A stretch of DNA of 64,000 nucleotides from Nisaea acidiphila (lineage in GTDB: Bacteria; Pseudomonadota; Alphaproteobacteria; Thalassobaculales; Thalassobaculaceae), in NCBI RefSeq assembly GCF_024662015.1, contig NZ_CP102480.1, forward strand, positions 2,266,501 through 2,330,500, in the 5' to 3' direction. Position 1 is the stretch's first letter. Each line of letters opens with the position of its first letter. This document shows, piece by piece, positions 17,571 through 28,826 of the stretch. The notes below the pieces were generated by a model, which saw only the letters and a list, made by a program, of their open reading frames with translations, was not told the origin of the DNA and did not search any database. Made by a program: the position numbers and the translations under genes.

Positions 17571-18440
17571 CTAGGAGCGGCGGGTCCGGAGGTCGACAAC
17601 GCCTTCGCCGCCGATCTGCTCGTAGCCCGGCAGCTTTTTCTGCAGCAGGTCGAGCGCCAGCCCCTTCGATTGCGGTCGCGTGATGCTAAGGATCTTCGGT
17701 GATCCGTCCTTGGCCTCGAAGGGGAACAACAGCCGCAGGAACTTCCGCTCCTCGCCATGGGCGTAATTGCGCTGCACAATGGCCAGGTTCGGCCACTGGG
17801 TCTCGCGGCAGACCAGATAATCCTCAAGCTGACAACCGCGCAGAGCCTCGTCGTCGAGCTCGGCGAATTTCATCCCGGTCATGTCGGCACCTTTCCAGAA
17901 CCCGGTGCCGTTGTCCCAGTGCTCGATAAAGAAGTTGCTGGGATCGTCCTCGCCAACATCGAACACATGGATTGCGCATTGCGGCGCCAGCGCACGCAAC
18001 ACGTCGATCTTGAACCTTGTTTCGAGCAGCCGTCCGTCCGGATCGCGCACTTTATCTATATAGGCGGCGCAACGCTCAACCTGGTCCGGATCGAGGCCGT
18101 GCAGCAGATCGTCACGCACATAGATCTTCCGGCTGCGGCTGAGATCGCTTTCCCAGATCTTGTAACCGATGACGGGATCGTTCGATGCCGGAACGATGAG
18201 CTGCTCGCCGGGATCGTCGCTCGCCGGCTCCCATTCCTCGGGGATCACCTCGTCCAGCCGCTGCAGGGTCTTTAGCGAAGCCTCGAAATCCGGTGCGTCG
18301 ATACCCTTCAGAAGCGTGTCCGAAATCCCGGCCGCCGAAGCGAACTTATATTTCCGGATTCCCGACTCAACGTAATAGCGGTGGCACCGGTGCCGGAGCT
18401 CCGCTTCAAGTTGAGAGATTGCTTTCTTATACCGACCCAT
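17571..18440 (-). CDS. Putative regulator: N-terminal HTH, C-terminal PAS-like domain
   Basis: From ATG 18440 the product is 289 aa. Residues 30-66 (YKFASAAGISDTLLKGIDAPDFEASLKTLQRLDEVIP) look like an XRE-type helix-turn-helix. Residues about 150-270 look PAS-like (HVFDVGEDDPSNFFIEHWD, GADMTGMKFAELDD, then a beta-rich KFLRLLFPF and SPKILSITRP). A longer GTG 18500 start would translate two operator palindromes, so I reject it. It is divergent from a ribbon-helix-helix gene, and the AT-rich space between them has three copies of one palindrome. It is probably an autoregulated sensor-regulator, by inference; the ligand is unknown. Its lower GC upstream region hints at acquisition. Confidence 0.7.
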   Translation of the reverse strand: MGRYKKAISQLEAELRHRCHRYYVESGIRKYKFASAAGISDTLLKGIDAPDFEASLKTLQRLDEVIPEEWEPASDDPGEQLIVPASNDPVIGYKIWESDLSRSRKIYVRDDLLHGLDPDQVERCAAYIDKVRDPDGRLLETRFKIDVLRALAPQCAIHVFDVGEDDPSNFFIEHWDNGTGFWKGADMTGMKFAELDDEALRGCQLEDYLVCRETQWPNLAIVQRNYAHGEERKFLRLLFPFEAKDGSPKILSITRPQSKGLALDLLQKKLPGYEQIGGEGVVDLRTRRS

Positions 18441-18452
18441 ATTTTCAGTGTA

Positions 18453-18470
18453 TTCCCATTTTTCTGGGAA
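18453..18470. promoter_or_regulatory. Operator-like palindrome copy 1
   Basis: TTCCCATTTTTCTGGGAA: 6-bp perfect inverted arms (TTCCCA/TGGGAA) around a 6-nt centre. It begins 13 bp upstream of the HTH-PAS gene start. The same 18 bp recurs exactly at 18636-18653 and with one mismatch at 18476-18493. Confidence 0.75.
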
Positions 18471-18475
18471 TGCAA

Positions 18476-18493
18476 TTTCCATTTTTCTGGGAA
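18476..18493. promoter_or_regulatory. Operator-like palindrome copy 2 (one mismatch)
   Basis: TTTCCATTTTTCTGGGAA differs from the other two copies at one base of the left arm. Centre-to-centre distance from copy 1 is 23 bp, about two helical turns, so two dimers could bind side by side on the same face. Confidence 0.72.
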
Positions 18494-18635
18494 TTTTCAC
18501 GGTGTATGCGGTTTAAGGCTAAAAACTCCCAAATTTTTTTATTTCGTAAAATCAGATAGTTATGGATTCTGAGTGCACAATGGTATGCGAAATCAACACG
18601 CTAGACGCGTACGGCAATCAATTTACGCTTGCGTT

Positions 18636-18653
18636 TTCCCATTTTTCTGGGAA
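18636..18653. promoter_or_regulatory. Operator-like palindrome copy 3
   Basis: An exact copy of copy 1, ending 40 bp before the start of the ribbon-helix-helix gene on the plus strand. Its position near that gene's expected promoter and its absence elsewhere in the parts I scanned suggest that one regulator controls both divergent genes. Confidence 0.75.
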
Positions 18654-18693
18654 TAGTGACAATCGTAAATACCCTACTTACTGGAGACACCTC

Positions 18694-19113
18694 ATGGCAG
18701 ACAGCTTCACCCCGTCGGGACAGGGTAAAGACATATTCAATACGGCCCTGAAGACGGTAGAAGACGGGGACAATGACGCGAGCCGGATGGTGCGCCGTCA
18801 TTTCCGTCTGGAGAACAGGCGGACCAGCATCTGTCTGCATCCCGAAGAATGGGACATGTTCGACATGGTCGCGAAGCGTCTCGGCTACGACGTTAAGGCG
18901 CTGATCAACGAAATCGACCGTACCCGCGGCGAGAGCTCGGTCCCGTCCGCGATGCGGGTCTTCATGCTTGGCTATTGGCGGGACCTCGCCCGGATGAATG
19001 CCGGCCGCGCCGCTCAGGCGAGCGCAGCGACGAGGGAAGGTTCGTCTGTGATGACCGCATCCACGCCCCACGCGATCAAGGTCGCGGCACGTTCCGGGTC
19101 GTTCACCGTATAA
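18694..19113 (+). CDS. Ribbon-helix-helix (RHH_4-like) protein
   Basis: The 139-aa product starts at ATG 18694 with GGAG upstream. Residues 36-97 match the RHH_4-type pattern: FRLENRRTSICLHPEEWDMFD gives the beta strand and first helix, GYDVKALINEID the second, and SAMRVFMLGYWRDL the closing helix. Proteins of this type are small DNA-binding or protein-binding regulators of unknown targets, common in Alphaproteobacteria. The first 35 residues are polar. Residues 107-139 lie antisense to the end of ugpQ (100-nt 3' overlap) and look unconserved, so the gene may have lost its original stop. It is divergent from the HTH-PAS gene across the palindrome-bearing gap. Confidence 0.78.
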   Translation: MADSFTPSGQGKDIFNTALKTVEDGDNDASRMVRRHFRLENRRTSICLHPEEWDMFDMVAKRLGYDVKALINEIDRTRGESSVPSAMRVFMLGYWRDLARMNAGRAAQASAATREGSSVMTASTPHAIKVAARSGSFTV

Positions 19114-19748
19114 GTCAGGGTTTTGAAACCCGCCTGACGGATCGCGGCGACCGCCGCCTCGTTTAGCGGGCGATGGTTCGGATGGACCGAAACACATCCA
19201 AGTTCTTCGGCGGCTTGCCGCCAACCGTCTGCCAGAGACTCACAGAGATAGCCCCGGTAAAAGTCCGGGGCTTTTTCTTTGGCCACTTTCAAACAATCCG
19301 GGACGAAGCTGGAGACAACAATCCGCTCCGTCAGATCCGGGCAGAGCGCATTCAGAGTCTCGGCGACGATTTCAGCCGTCCGGATCTCGTGTCCGGCCGC
19401 CGGCTTGATCTCCACATTCATCGCGAGACCGAGCGCACGGCAGCAGGAAATCGCCTCCTCGAAGGTCGGGATCCGCTCGCCGGAAAACCCCTTGTCGAAC
19501 CAGGCGCCCGCATCGAGACGCTTCAGTGCCGCCGCCGTCTCGGCGCAGAGCGGCCCGCTGCCGTCATTGGTGCGGCCGAGCTCCTCGTCGTGATGCAACA
19601 TCGGAACGTCGTCCGCGCTCAGCATCACGTCGAACTCGACCCACGAAAAACCGGCCTCCGCCGCGAGGCGGAAGCCGGTCAGGGTATTCTCGGGAGCCTC
19701 CGCGGCGATCCCGCGATGTCCGACAAGGCGGGATACCTGGAGGCTCAT
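19014..19748 (-). CDS. ugpQ: Glycerophosphodiester phosphodiesterase
   Basis: The enzyme hydrolyses glycerophosphodiesters to glycerol-3-phosphate and an alcohol. The 244-aa product shows the catalytic GHRGIAAEAPENT (residues 10-22, two His across the motif: GHRG and LHHDEELGRT), EFDVMLSADD for metal binding, NVEIKP (about 131) and the closing GVDAVITDEPSLVAAL. There is no signal peptide, so it is cytoplasmic, UgpQ-like rather than periplasmic GlpQ. It starts 5 bp after the pnp stop, at the very end of the nusA-infB-pnp gene string, and its 3' end overlaps the RHH gene by 100 nt. Confidence 0.92.
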   Translation of the reverse strand: MSLQVSRLVGHRGIAAEAPENTLTGFRLAAEAGFSWVEFDVMLSADDVPMLHHDEELGRTNDGSGPLCAETAAALKRLDAGAWFDKGFSGERIPTFEEAISCCRALGLAMNVEIKPAAGHEIRTAEIVAETLNALCPDLTERIVVSSFVPDCLKVAKEKAPDFYRGYLCESLADGWRQAAEELGCVSVHPNHRPLNEAAVAAIRQAGFKTLTYTVNDPERAATLIAWGVDAVITDEPSLVAALA

Positions 19749-19753
19749 ATGTC

Positions 19754-21874
19754 TTATTCCTCGGCGGCGGCGTCTTCGGAGAGATCCGCACCGGTCTCCT
19801 GGTCCACGACCTTCATGGACAGCTTGACCTTGCCGCGGTCGTCGAAGCCGATGACCTTCACCTTCACCTGGTCGCCGACATTGACCACGTCCGTGGTCTT
19901 GCCGACGCGCTCGTTCTTCAGCTCGCTGATGTGAACGAGGCCGTCCTTGGCACCGAGGAAGTTCACGAAGGCGCCGAAATCGACGGTCTTCACGACCTTG
20001 CCGTTGTAGATCACGCCGAGCTCCGGCTCCGCGACGATGTAGCGGATGCGCTCGAGCGCCGCCTCGGTGGAGGCGTTGTCGACCGCCGCGACCTTCACGA
20101 CGCCGTCGTCGTCGATGTCGATCTTGGCACCGGTGGTCTCGCAGATCTCGCGGATCATCTTGCCGCCCGGGCCGATGATTTCGCGGATCTTGTCGGTCGG
20201 GACCGTGATCGTAGTGATCCGCGGCGCGTTCTCGGAGACACCTTCACGGGACGAGGTCAGAGCCTTCGCCATCTCGCCGAGGATGTGGACCCGGCCGTCC
20301 TTGGCCTGGTCCAGCGCGATTTTCATGATCTCCTCGGTGATCGAGGTGATCTTGATGTCCATCTGCAGCGAGGTGATGCCGTTTTCGGTCCCGGCAACCT
20401 TGAAGTCCATGTCGCCGAGATGGTCCTCGTCACCAAGGATGTCGGAAAGCACGGCGTAATCGTCGCCTTCCTTGATCAGGCCCATCGCGATACCGGCCAC
20501 CGGCGCGCTCAGCGGAACGCCCGCATCCATCAGGGAGAGGGAGGTGCCGCAGACCGTCGCCATCGAGGAGGAACCGTTCGATTCGGTGACCTCGGAGACG
20601 ACCCGGATCGTGTAGGGGAAGCTGTCCTTGGACGGCAGCAGCGGACGCACGGCGCGCCAGGCAAGCTTGCCGTGACCGATCTCGCGGCGTCCCGGGGAGC
20701 CCATGCGGCCCGCTTCGCCGACCGAGTAGGGCGGGAAGTTGTAATGCAGCATGAAATGCTCGCGGTATTCGCCTTCGAGCGCGTCGATGATCTGCTCGTC
20801 CTGACCGGTCCCGAGCGTGGCGACAGCCAACGCCTGGGTTTCGCCGCGGGTAAACAGGGCGGAGCCGTGGGCGCGCGGCAGAATGCCGACTTCGGAGACG
20901 ATCGGACGCACCGTCTTAGTGTCGCGGCCGTCGATCCGTTGCCCCGTCTTCAGAATGGCACCGCGCACGACATCGGCTTCGATACCCTTCATCAGGCCCT
21001 TGGCGATGTCCTTGTCCGCGTCGTCCTCGAACAGTGCGATGCCCTTCTCGCGGACGGCGGCCACGTTTTCCTGCCGCTGGGTCTTGTTCGGCTCGGCATA
21101 GGCCTCGGTCATGTCGGCGGAGATGCCGGCCTTCAGGGCGTCACGGACGCGTGCCACGTCCTCGCTCTCGCCCGGCAGGTCCATCGGTTCCTTGGCGCAG
21201 GCCTCGGCGAGATCGATGATCGCGTCGATCACCGGCTGGAATGCCTTGTGGCCAAAGGTCACGGCACCGAGCATCACGTCTTCGGAAAGCTCGGAGGCCA
21301 TGGACTCGACCATCAGCACGCCTTCCTGGGTGCCGGCGAGGACCAGATCGAGCTCGGAGTCCGGCAGCTCGCTCTGACACGGGTTCAGGATGTAGTCGCC
21401 ATCCTTGTAACCGACGCGGCAAGCCGCGATCGGGCCGAGGAACGGCACACCGGAGATGGTCAGAGCGGCGGAGGCGCCGATCATCGCAACGATGTCCGGG
21501 TCGTTTTCCAGGTCATGGGACAGAACGGTACAGACGACCTGGGTCTCGTTCTTGAAGCCCTTGACGAAGAGCGGGCGGATCGGCCGGTCGATGAGACGCG
21601 AGGTCAGCGTCTCCTTCTCCGTCGGACGGCCTTCGCGCTTGAAAAAGCCGCCCGGGATCTTGCCGGCGGCAAAAGTCTTTTCCTGGTAGTTCACGGTCAG
21701 CGGGAAGAAATCGACCCCCGGCTTCGGCTGACGCGCGTAGACGGCGGTGCAGAGCACAGTCGTCTCGCCCATCGTCGCCATGACGGCGCCATCGGCCTGA
21801 CGGGCGATTTTCCCGGTCTCGAGCGTCAGCTTGCGCCCGCCCCAGTCGATTTCTTTTTTGTAGATCTGAAACAT
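19754..21874 (-). CDS. pnp: Polyribonucleotide nucleotidyltransferase (PNPase)
   Basis: PNPase degrades RNA 3' to 5' by phosphorolysis, often within the degradosome. The 706-aa product has two RNase PH-like domains (residues about 1-215 and 305-545) joined by a helical domain. The phosphate-binding [12 protein letters not shown] (about 440) and the catalytic Asp segment [20 protein letters not shown] (about 480) are present. A KH domain ([23 protein letters not shown], about 555) and an S1 domain ([20 protein letters not shown] ... [17 protein letters not shown], about 620-690) follow. The C-terminus after S1 is short (16 residues). It follows rpsO on the same strand after 366 bp. Confidence 0.98.
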   Translation of the reverse strand: MFQIYKKEIDWGGRKLTLETGKIARQADGAVMATMGETTVLCTAVYARQPKPGVDFFPLTVNYQEKTFAAGKIPGGFFKREGRPTEKETLTSRLIDRPIRPLFVKGFKNETQVVCTVLSHDLENDPDIVAMIGASAALTISGVPFLGPIAACRVGYKDGDYILNPCQSELPDSELDLVLAGTQEGVLMVESMASELSEDVMLGAVTFGHKAFQPVIDAIIDLAEACAKEPMDLPGESEDVARVRDALKAGISADMTEAYAEPNKTQRQENVAAVREKGIALFEDDADKDIAKGLMKGIEADVVRGAILKTGQRIDGRDTKTVRPIVSEVGILPRAHGSALFTRGETQALAVATLGTGQDEQIIDALEGEYREHFMLHYNFPPYSVGEAGRMGSPGRREIGHGKLAWRAVRPLLPSKDSFPYTIRVVSEVTESNGSSSMATVCGTSLSLMDAGVPLSAPVAGIAMGLIKEGDDYAVLSDILGDEDHLGDMDFKVAGTENGITSLQMDIKITSITEEIMKIALDQAKDGRVHILGEMAKALTSSREGVSENAPRITTITVPTDKIREIIGPGGKMIREICETTGAKIDIDDDGVVKVAAVDNASTEAALERIRYIVAEPELGVIYNGKVVKTVDFGAFVNFLGAKDGLVHISELKNERVGKTTDVVNVGDQVKVKVIGFDDRGKVKLSMKVVDQETGADLSEDAAAEE

Positions 21875-22184
21875 TCAGCTTTCCTTCAAAGCTGAACCGC
21901 TCGGTTCCGAAACTCGATCCTGTTTCTGTATCGCTTGGATTGGGCCCGCCGTGACCGGTTCTTCGAACGCAGCGCCCTTAGTGGCGCGGGGGGAACGGGT
22001 CGGGGCGGCCTCGGTCTGCAAACACAGTGTCGAACGAGGTGACACCCGGCTCATACTTCTCGGTGTCTTATCGGTGCGGTTCTTCGGTTTTTTCCTCTAT
22101 TGAGCGGGCCTTCAATCGCATGGATCGCCGGGGGCGTCAAACCCCAATCACGGCGTCCCGGCGAGGCCCAGCAGAAACGCAAAC
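21875..22184. other. rpsO-pnp intergenic region (pnp leader)
   Basis: No gene is seen here. The region holds the rpsO terminator at its rpsO end and then about 300 bp of leader before pnp. The pnp ribosome site GAAGGAAAG lies just upstream of the ATG. A long leader fits the known autoregulation of pnp through RNase III and PNPase in enterobacteria, but I did not find a clear long hairpin near the start. Confidence 0.5.
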
Positions 22185-22207
22185 CGCCCCACGGAAAACG
22201 TGGGGCG
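22185..22207 (-). terminator. Probable intrinsic terminator of rpsO
   Basis: A 9-bp perfect stem CGCCCCACG/CGTGGGGCG with a 5-nt loop lies 33 bp past the rpsO stop. On the minus strand it is followed by GTTTGCGTTTC, a weak, interrupted T tract. Transcription may read through into pnp part of the time. Confidence 0.65.
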
Positions 22208-22240
22208 GGCGCGATTCTGCTTCTGATCCTGCGGCACGGA

Positions 22241-22510
22241 TTAGCGGCGCAGGCCCAGTTCGGAGATGATGGTCTGATAGCGCTCGACGCTCTTCGACTT
22301 CAGATAGTCGAGCATACGGCGGCGCTGGCCGACCATGATCAGAAGCCCACGGCGGGAGTGGAAGTCCTTTTTGTGGGTCTTCAGGTGTTCGGTGAGGTTC
22401 ACGATACGCTCGGTGAGGATCGCAACCTGAACTTCCGGCGAACCGGTGTCGCCCTTTTCGCGGCCGAACTTCTCAATGAGCTCGCCCTTGCGCTCTTGCG
22501 TAATCGACAT
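22241..22510 (-). CDS. rpsO: 30S ribosomal protein S15
   Basis: S15 binds the central domain of 16S rRNA early in assembly. The product is 89 aa, exactly the family length, with [17 protein letters not shown] (residues 22-38), [19 protein letters not shown] (about 38-56) and [19 protein letters not shown] (about 60-78). It follows truB by 14 bp and precedes pnp, the canonical truB-rpsO-pnp order. Confidence 0.98.
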   Translation of the reverse strand: MSITQERKGELIEKFGREKGDTGSPEVQVAILTERIVNLTEHLKTHKKDFHSRRGLLIMVGQRRRMLDYLKSKSVERYQTIISELGLRR

Positions 22511-22524
22511 CGGATACTCCTAGG

Positions 22525-23451
22525 TCAAAGGTTGAGTACGCGCATCGGACAAATACAGCCGCCGTCGATCCGTCCGATCGCAACGGGGCTGCCCCCGGAA
22601 ACGGCGTACATCAGGTCGCCTTCCCGGAGATCTCCGAAACGATCAAGGTCCATGGCCCGGAAGACCGGGACGGACTGACCGCATCTGAGCTTATTTGCCT
22701 CTGCACCGGCCAGAGTGAGCGCCGGGATGCCGTCCAGCGCCGTTTCCACCGGCATTAGGTGCTCGAAAGCGGCGGGACTATGCTCCAAAGCTTTCAAGGA
22801 ATCCAGAGAAATCGCATCCGTTTCGAGGAACGGGCCGACCCGGTGCCGCCGCAGCATCGAAATATGCCCGACGGTCCCGGTCGCGCGCGCGAGGTCGCGG
22901 GCGAGGCTGCGCATATAGGCGCCTTTGCCGGATCCGACCTTGAACAGCGCCCGGTCCGCGCCCCGCATCTCGACCAGGTCGAAGAAATCAATCCGCACCT
23001 CGCGCGGGGAAAGCTCCACCGGTTCCTCGTTCCGTGCGAGATCGTAGGCCCGCTGGCCCTGGATCTTCACCGCGGAGAATTTCGGGGGAACCTGGGTTAT
23101 CGTGCCGACGAACTGCGGCAATGCCGCCAGGATCGCCTGCTCGTCGGGGCGTATGTCAGAGGTGCTCGTGACATCTCCCTCGAGATCATCCGTCGAGCGT
23201 TCCTCGCCCCAGGTCACCTCGAAAGTGTACTCCTTCGACGCGTCCATCACGTACGGCACTGTCTTGGTTGCCTCGCCGAGGGCGATCGGCAGAATACCGG
23301 TCGCCAGCGGATCGAGCGTCCCGGCATGGCCGGCCTTCTGCGCATCGAACACGCGGCGGACCGCGGAGACCGCCTGGGTAGAGGTCACGCCGGACGGCTT
23401 GTCGAGGATGACCCAGCCATTGACCGGATTGCCGCGTTTCCTACGCGCCAT
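22525..23451 (-). CDS. truB: tRNA pseudouridine(55) synthase
   Basis: TruB makes pseudouridine 55 in the T-arm of tRNAs. The 308-aa product starts at ATG 23451 (MARRKRGNPVNGWVILDKPSGVTS), overlapping the ancestral end of rbfA by 11 bp. The catalytic Asp lies in KAGHAGTLDPLATGILP (about residue 43). EYTFEVTWGEERSTDDLEGDV and the conserved KIQGQRAYDLAR follow, then GAYMRSLARDLA (about 170). A PUA-like C-terminal region ends in CICPMRVLNL. An upstream ATG six codons earlier is possible but less like the family. Confidence 0.96.
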   Translation of the reverse strand: MARRKRGNPVNGWVILDKPSGVTSTQAVSAVRRVFDAQKAGHAGTLDPLATGILPIALGEATKTVPYVMDASKEYTFEVTWGEERSTDDLEGDVTSTSDIRPDEQAILAALPQFVGTITQVPPKFSAVKIQGQRAYDLARNEEPVELSPREVRIDFFDLVEMRGADRALFKVGSGKGAYMRSLARDLARATGTVGHISMLRRHRVGPFLETDAISLDSLKALEHSPAAFEHLMPVETALDGIPALTLAGAEANKLRCGQSVPVFRAMDLDRFGDLREGDLMYAVSGGSPVAIGRIDGGCICPMRVLNL

Positions 23452-23895
23452 TGCCGTCCTCTTCCCCATCTTCGTCGCGATCCGCTTCGAGGTCGGCGCG
23501 GACCACCGGATCCTGAAACATCTCGTTGATGCGGTTGGCGCTCTCGAAAGCGGTATCGATGATGAAGCGCATCCGCGGTACGGTGCGCAATGTCATCTGT
23601 TTCGCCATTTCGCCAGGACGGTGCGCAGGAACGGCGCCGCCCGTTTCAGGCCCGCCAGGACGTCGTCCGCGTGCACGCCGCCGAGCGGCATGACGAAAAC
23701 CGTCGCATTGCGCAGGTCCGGGCTGACCGAGACCTCGCTCACCGTAATGGAAACACCATCGAGTTCCGGGTCATGCAGGTCGCCGCGCTGGAACACGCCG
23801 GCGAGCACATGACGCACTTCCTCGCCCACGCGCAACTGGCGCTGCGACGGCGCGCGACCGCGCCGCCCTGCCTTGTCAGGGTGCGATCCAACCAC
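23441..23895 (-). pseudogene. rbfA: Ribosome-binding factor A, frameshifted by an 8-bp tandem duplication
   Basis: RbfA binds the 30S subunit and helps 16S rRNA 5'-end maturation, mainly in the cold. The gene starts at GTG 23895 (ribosome site GGGAG) and reads normally through RQLRVGEEVRHVLAGVFQRGDL and VSVSPDLRNATVFVMPLGG to FLRTVLAK. It then runs into WRNR and a stop at 23593, giving only 100 aa. A tandem duplication of TTTCGCCA (plus strand, 23600-23615) shifts the frame. Without one copy the frame continues LAKQMTLRTVPRMRF, FIIDTAFESANRINEMFQDP and ends at TAG 23443-23441, overlapping truB as expected. The second half is still intact in its own frame, so the lesion is recent or a sequencing artefact. 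Confidence 0.9.
23600..23615. repeat. 8-bp tandem duplication inside rbfA
   Basis: TTTCGCCA occurs twice in direct succession (23600-23607 and 23608-23615). Deleting either copy restores the conserved length and sequence of RbfA across this point, so this is almost surely the mutation that broke the frame. Confidence 0.92.
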
Positions 23896-23934
23896 TTTCT
23901 AGCTCCCGTCAGCCTGTGACAGTCAAACCCCGCC

Positions 23935-26520
<2,586 letters not shown>

Positions 26521-26571
26521 TATCGGTCGCGCGTCTTTTCCGTAATACCGGGCAGGGGCCTCAATACACCC

Positions 26572-27228
26572 CTAGCCGTTGTTTTCCAAGCCGAGTCGAG
26601 AAATATCGCCCCGGAATCCCGCGAGTCGTGCAAATTCTCGCCTTAAACGGGCCGTCAGGCCCTTCGAATGGTCGCCTGCGACCAGGATGGCCGCATGCAC
26701 TGTTTGTTCGCGGTCGAACGCCGCTCCCAGCTCGGAGCGGGTCAGCAGCGCCGCCGACGGCAGGCCGTCCGAGAGCCGCCGCAGCTTCTCCCGCGCCTCC
26801 TCGGCGCCGTCGGCCGCTTCAAGCAGAAGGATGGCCTTGTGATGACGAAGCGCATCCTCGACTTTGGCATGGCCGGCAATGGCCGCACCGGCCCTGCGCG
26901 CCAGACCGATCAGCGACTGGATCGAGGCCACCAACATGGCTTCGATCGCCTCGACCAGATCGTCCCGGACCGTAACCTTCTGCTTCGCAGCCCGCGAAAA
27001 GGCCCGTTTCCGGCTTGCCTCGGCAAGGGCGTCACGGCTTGCCGAAACCCAGAGGCCCCGGCCCGGCAGCTTCTCGGAAAGGTCCGGGACCACCGCGCCG
27101 TCAGGCCCGATGACAAACCGGATCATGTTCTCCGCATCGCCGCTTTCGCCGGTGGCAATGCACCGGCGATCGCCGCGTCCGCTGCTATCCTCTAGAGCGG
27201 CACGCTCATGTGGCCGGGGTCTCGTCAT
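26572..27228 (-). CDS. ylxR: YlxR-type RNA-binding protein fused to an L7Ae-like domain
   Basis: The 218-aa product starts at ATG 27228, inside the end of nusA (23-bp overlap), with GGGGAGG upstream. Residues 18-90 are the YlxR/DUF448 domain (RGDRRCIATGE, RFVIGPDGAVVPDLSEKLPGRGLWVSASRDAL). Residues about 100-190 are an L7Ae/S12e-like fold (SLIGLARRAGAAIAGHAKVEDAL, HKAILLLEAADG). Such fusions are usual in Alphaproteobacteria between nusA and infB. It is thought to act in RNA binding in transcription or translation, but its exact role is not established. Confidence 0.9.
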   Translation of the reverse strand: MTRPRPHERAALEDSSGRGDRRCIATGESGDAENMIRFVIGPDGAVVPDLSEKLPGRGLWVSASRDALAEASRKRAFSRAAKQKVTVRDDLVEAIEAMLVASIQSLIGLARRAGAAIAGHAKVEDALRHHKAILLLEAADGAEEAREKLRRLSDGLPSAALLTRSELGAAFDREQTVHAAILVAGDHSKGLTARLRREFARLAGFRGDISRLGLENNG

Positions 27229-28780
27229 GAGCCTCCCCAGCTTCGGCATCGGCGTCGGCCGCGCCGTCTTCGGACTCCTCGTCCTCGAACCAGTGCGCCC
27301 GGGCCGCCATGATAACGTCGTTTGCCGTATTCTGGTCGAGACCCGCGTCCGGCAGCATCTCGATCAACTCGTCACCGGCCAGATCGGCCAGATCGTCGAG
27401 CGTCTTCACGCCCTGCTCAGCCAGCGCCACGATATTGGCGAGCGCAAGGCCCTCGAAAGCCAGCAGGTCTTCGGCCACGCAGAGCTCGGCGCTGCGATCC
27501 TGCAGACGGTTGCGCTCGGCCTCCGCAAAAGCCAGCGCGCGGTTCTGCAGTTCCTCGGCGATGTCGGCATCGAAGCCTTCGATCCCCATGAGGTCCTCAA
27601 GCGGCGAATAGGCGATCTCGTCGACCGACGTGAAGCCTTCCGCAACCAGCAGATGCGCAATCACATCGTCGATATCGAGGGAGTCGATGAAGGTCTTCGA
27701 CCGGGTCTTGAACTCTTCCTGACGGCGCTCGGATTCCTCGGCCTCGGTCAGGATGTCGATATCCCAGCCGGTGAGGATCGAGGCGAGCCGCACATTCTGA
27801 CCGCGGCGCCCGATGGCGAGGCTGAGCTGATCGTCCGGCACCACGACTTCGATGCGGCGCTGCTCCTCGTCCAGAACCACCTTGCTGACCTCGGCCGGGG
27901 CCAGACCGTTGACCACGAAGGTCGCCGGATCGTCAGACCAGGGAATGATGTCGATCTTTTCGCCCTGCAGTTCGCCGACCACGGCCTGCACGCGCGAGCC
28001 GCGCATGCCGACGCAGGCGCCGACCGGATCGATGCTGCCGTCATAGGAGATCACCGCGATCTTCGCGCGGCTGCCCGGATCGCGGGCAACCGACTTGATC
28101 TCAATGATGCCGTCGTAGATCTCCGGCACTTCCTGCTTGAACAGGTTGGCCATGAATTGCGGATGGGTGCGGGAAAGGAAGATCTGCGGGCCCCGCGGTT
28201 CCTCGCGCACATCGTAGATATAGGCGCGGACACGGTCGCCGTTGCGGAAACTTTCCCGCGGCAGCAACTCGTCGCGCCGCAGCACCGCCTCGGCCCGGCC
28301 GAGATCGATGGTGACATTGCCGAACTCGACGCGCTTGACGATGCCGTTGACGATCTCGCCGACGCGGTCCTTGAATTCTTCGTACTGGCGGGCCCGCTCG
28401 GCCTCTCGCACCTTCTGCACGATCACCTGCTTGGCGGTCTGCGCGGCGATACGGCCGAAATCGATCGGTGGCAGAGGGTCGACGATGAGATCGCCGACCT
28501 TCAGCGCCGGATCCCGCTTCTGCGCGGCGGCGGCCGTGATCTGGGTCATCTCGTCCTCGACCTCGTCGACCACCTCGGTCACGCGGACCAGTTCGATGGC
28601 GCCGCTGGTGCGATCGATATTGGCCCGGATATCGTGATCGTGGCCGTATTTGGAGCGGCCGGCTTTCTGAATCGCCTGCTCCATCGCCTCAAGGACCTCG
28701 TCGCGCTCGATGCCTTTTTCGCGCGCAACGACATCGGCGACTTGAATCAGTTCAAGCTTGGGTTGGGTTGCCGTTTCCAT
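27206..28780 (-). CDS. nusA: Transcription termination/antitermination factor NusA
   Basis: NusA binds RNA polymerase and nascent RNA, affecting pausing, termination and antitermination. The 524-aa product has the N-terminal polymerase-binding domain (VVAREKGIERDEVLEAMEQAI, residues 15-35) and an S1 domain (about 130-200). Two KH domains follow, with the invariant VGACVGMRGSRVQAVVGELQGEKIDII (about 252) and AIGRRGQNVRLAS (about 325). Two acidic helix-hairpin-helix repeats are near 365-425 and 440-500, and the tail is Asp/Glu-rich. It is flanked by rimP upstream and ylxR downstream. Confidence 0.98.
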   Translation of the reverse strand: METATQPKLELIQVADVVAREKGIERDEVLEAMEQAIQKAGRSKYGHDHDIRANIDRTSGAIELVRVTEVVDEVEDEMTQITAAAAQKRDPALKVGDLIVDPLPPIDFGRIAAQTAKQVIVQKVREAERARQYEEFKDRVGEIVNGIVKRVEFGNVTIDLGRAEAVLRRDELLPRESFRNGDRVRAYIYDVREEPRGPQIFLSRTHPQFMANLFKQEVPEIYDGIIEIKSVARDPGSRAKIAVISYDGSIDPVGACVGMRGSRVQAVVGELQGEKIDIIPWSDDPATFVVNGLAPAEVSKVVLDEEQRRIEVVVPDDQLSLAIGRRGQNVRLASILTGWDIDILTEAEESERRQEEFKTRSKTFIDSLDIDDVIAHLLVAEGFTSVDEIAYSPLEDLMGIEGFDADIAEELQNRALAFAEAERNRLQDRSAELCVAEDLLAFEGLALANIVALAEQGVKTLDDLADLAGDELIEMLPDAGLDQNTANDVIMAARAHWFEDEESEDGAADADAEAGEAHDETPAT

Positions 28781-28826
28781 GGGTCGCGTCTTCTTGCCGT
28801 TACTTCCGTTTGCCCCTGACCGTCTC

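Noticed and set aside
18441-18500. Longer start (GTG 18500) for the HTH-PAS gene
   Set aside because: It would translate two copies of the operator palindrome into an unconserved peptide; ATG 18440 leaves them in the promoter region.
19526-21895. Plus-strand frame of 789 codons opposite pnp
   Set aside because: It mirrors pnp codon structure; Asp/Arg/Leu-rich translation without motifs. The same applies to the long frames opposite infB, nusA, mutS, glnD and maeB.
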